Part shown: one piece after another, positions 63,201 to 64,000 of the stretch
Numbering within the stretch: position 1 is the first letter of the stretch
How the letters are laid out: every line of letters begins with the position of its first letter
Assembly (NCBI GenBank): GCA_946479515.1
Contig: CAMLGF010000011.1
Span: 1 to 64,000 of the forward strand
Length of the DNA: 64,000 nt
Direction of reading: 5' to 3'
Origin: an uncultured Pseudomonadota bacterium
Lineage (GTDB): Bacteria > Pseudomonadota > Gammaproteobacteria > Steroidobacterales > Steroidobacteraceae
The notes under the pieces: generated by a model
The model's database searches: none
What the model was told of the DNA's origin: nothing
Seen by the model: only the letters and a program-made list of their open reading frames with translations
Program-made: the position numbers and the translations under genes

Positions 63201-64000
63201 GTGCCTGGTTGCCTGCCGCCGCCAGGGCGGTCGCCGGATAGATCTGCTCACCGCCGCGGAAGGCGCAACGCACCTGGGTGAGGTTCCGCACGTCGTCGGC
63301 GGGATCGGCTGCGAGCACGACCAGATCGGCCTGATAACCGGCGGCGACGCGGCCGCGCTGCTTCTCTTCTTTCCAGCGCGCGGCGGGCGCCGTGGTCAAC
63401 GAGGCCAGGATTTCCAGAGGCGTGAGGCCCGCCTGCGACATCAACTCATACTCGTCGCCGGGATCGTATTCGTGCATGTATCCCACGTCGGTGCCGAACA
63501 GGATCTGGCCACCCGCAGCCTTGAACGCGCGCAACTGATCCAACGTGGCGCCCACGAGCTTGTCCACGATCTGCTTCGGCACGTTCTGCTTGGCGAGTTC
63601 GTATCGCCAGAGCTTGAACGTGGGAACCACCGCCAGATTCTTCGCGACCATTTCCCGGGTGAGCGCGGCGTCCCAGGGCGCCGGCTCGCCCAAGGCGGTA
63701 TGGACGATGATGTCCACGCCCGCCTGCAGCGCTGCGCGCACCCCCGCATTGCTGGTCGGATGCGCCAGCACCAACTTGCCGCGTGCGTGGGTTGCCTCGG
63801 CGGCGGCGCGCGCCACCTCGGGCGCCATGAAACGGGCATTGGAGCCATCGGACGAGGTGTGCAGAAACAGCTTGGTACCATCCGCGCCGGCGTCGATGTT
63901 CGCCCGCACCGCCCCGCGTGCCCCGGCGGCGTCGCGCGGCTGATGCATGCGCGCCAGCAGCTCGGGCGGCAGATCGCGGATGTAGACCGGGATGCCGTCC
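63181..64000 (-). CDS. amidohydrolase family protein (5' part outside window)
   Basis: C-terminal 272 residues of an amidohydrolase, cut by the right edge; the frame is open through position 64000. Motifs: KLFLHTSS, LVLAHPTSNAGVRAALQAGVDIIVHT (metal His), FGTDVGYMHEYDPGDEYELM (metal Asp), ILASLTTAPAARW and GYQADLVVLAADPADDV, typical of imidazolonepropionase/prolidase-like amidohydrolases. Substrate unknown. Confidence 0.88.
   Translation of the reverse strand, partial: DGIPVYIRDLPPELLARMHQPRDAAGARGAVRANIDAGADGTKLFLHTSSDGSNARFMAPEVARAAAEATHARGKLVLAHPTSNAGVRAALQAGVDIIVHTALGEPAPWDAALTREMVAKNLAVVPTFKLWRYELAKQNVPKQIVDKLVGATLDQLRAFKAAGGQILFGTDVGYMHEYDPGDEYELMSQAGLTPLEILASLTTAPAARWKEEKQRGRVAAGYQADLVVLAADPADDVRNLTQVRCAFRGGEQIYPATALAAAGNQAHASAGQ

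Overview
The window is high-GC DNA with dense, often 4-nt-overlapping (ATGA) gene junctions. The order recX-alaS-lysC-csrA-tRNA-Ser near the right end, the TonB-dependent receptor of the large Xanthomonas/Caulobacter type, and the plant-polysaccharide enzymes suggest a gammaproteobacterium, perhaps near Xanthomonadales/Nevskiales (Steroidobacter-like). The lineage is inference; the gene order is seen directly.

Layout. 1-3.6 kb: the pst phosphate uptake operon (pstS cut by the window edge, then pstC-A-B), followed by a convergent SDR gene. 4.4-13.9 kb: an eight-gene minus-strand operon (TIM-barrel isomerase, split transketolase, FGGY kinase, ribose-type ABC transporter with a DUF2291 protein) facing a divergent AraC regulator. 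14.1-27.4 kb: secreted plant cell-wall genes (two DUF1593/Sde182-type proteins, PL10 pectate lyase, GH140-type apiosidase, TonB-dependent receptor, isocitrate lyase/PEP-mutase-family protein, GH74 xyloglucanase lipoprotein), then a 1153-residue propeller-type sensor histidine kinase. Read together, 4.4-27.4 kb looks like a D-apiose acquisition locus. GH140 would free apiose from pectin, the receptor and ABC transporter would import it, and isomerase, kinase and apulose-4-phosphate-type transketolase would feed it to central metabolism.

31.1-46.7 kb is a metal homeostasis block. It holds a CueR-like regulator with a MerR-type promoter, a P1B copper ATPase, CopA multicopper oxidase and CopB; a cytochrome c-FTR1 iron permease with a perfect 7-1-7 Fur box just upstream; a Czc-type RND efflux operon with a small CzcI-like protein; and a LytS/LytTR two-component pair. 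47-50.5 kb has a CBM/NHL-repeat lipoprotein and a type-B carboxylesterase.

50.7-58.3 kb looks like a small accessory island. It is bounded by a degenerate ~100-bp direct repeat, whose right copy runs into the 3' end of tRNA-Ser(GCT). Inside are a broken DUF418 gene, a divergent MocR regulator/MFS pair around a 20-bp palindrome, two RibD-type reductases, an HxlR/NmrA pair with repeated operators, and an Arr rifampin ADP-ribosyltransferase. No integrase is visible. 58.3-64 kb returns to core genes: csrA, lysC, alaS, recX and a partial amidohydrolase.
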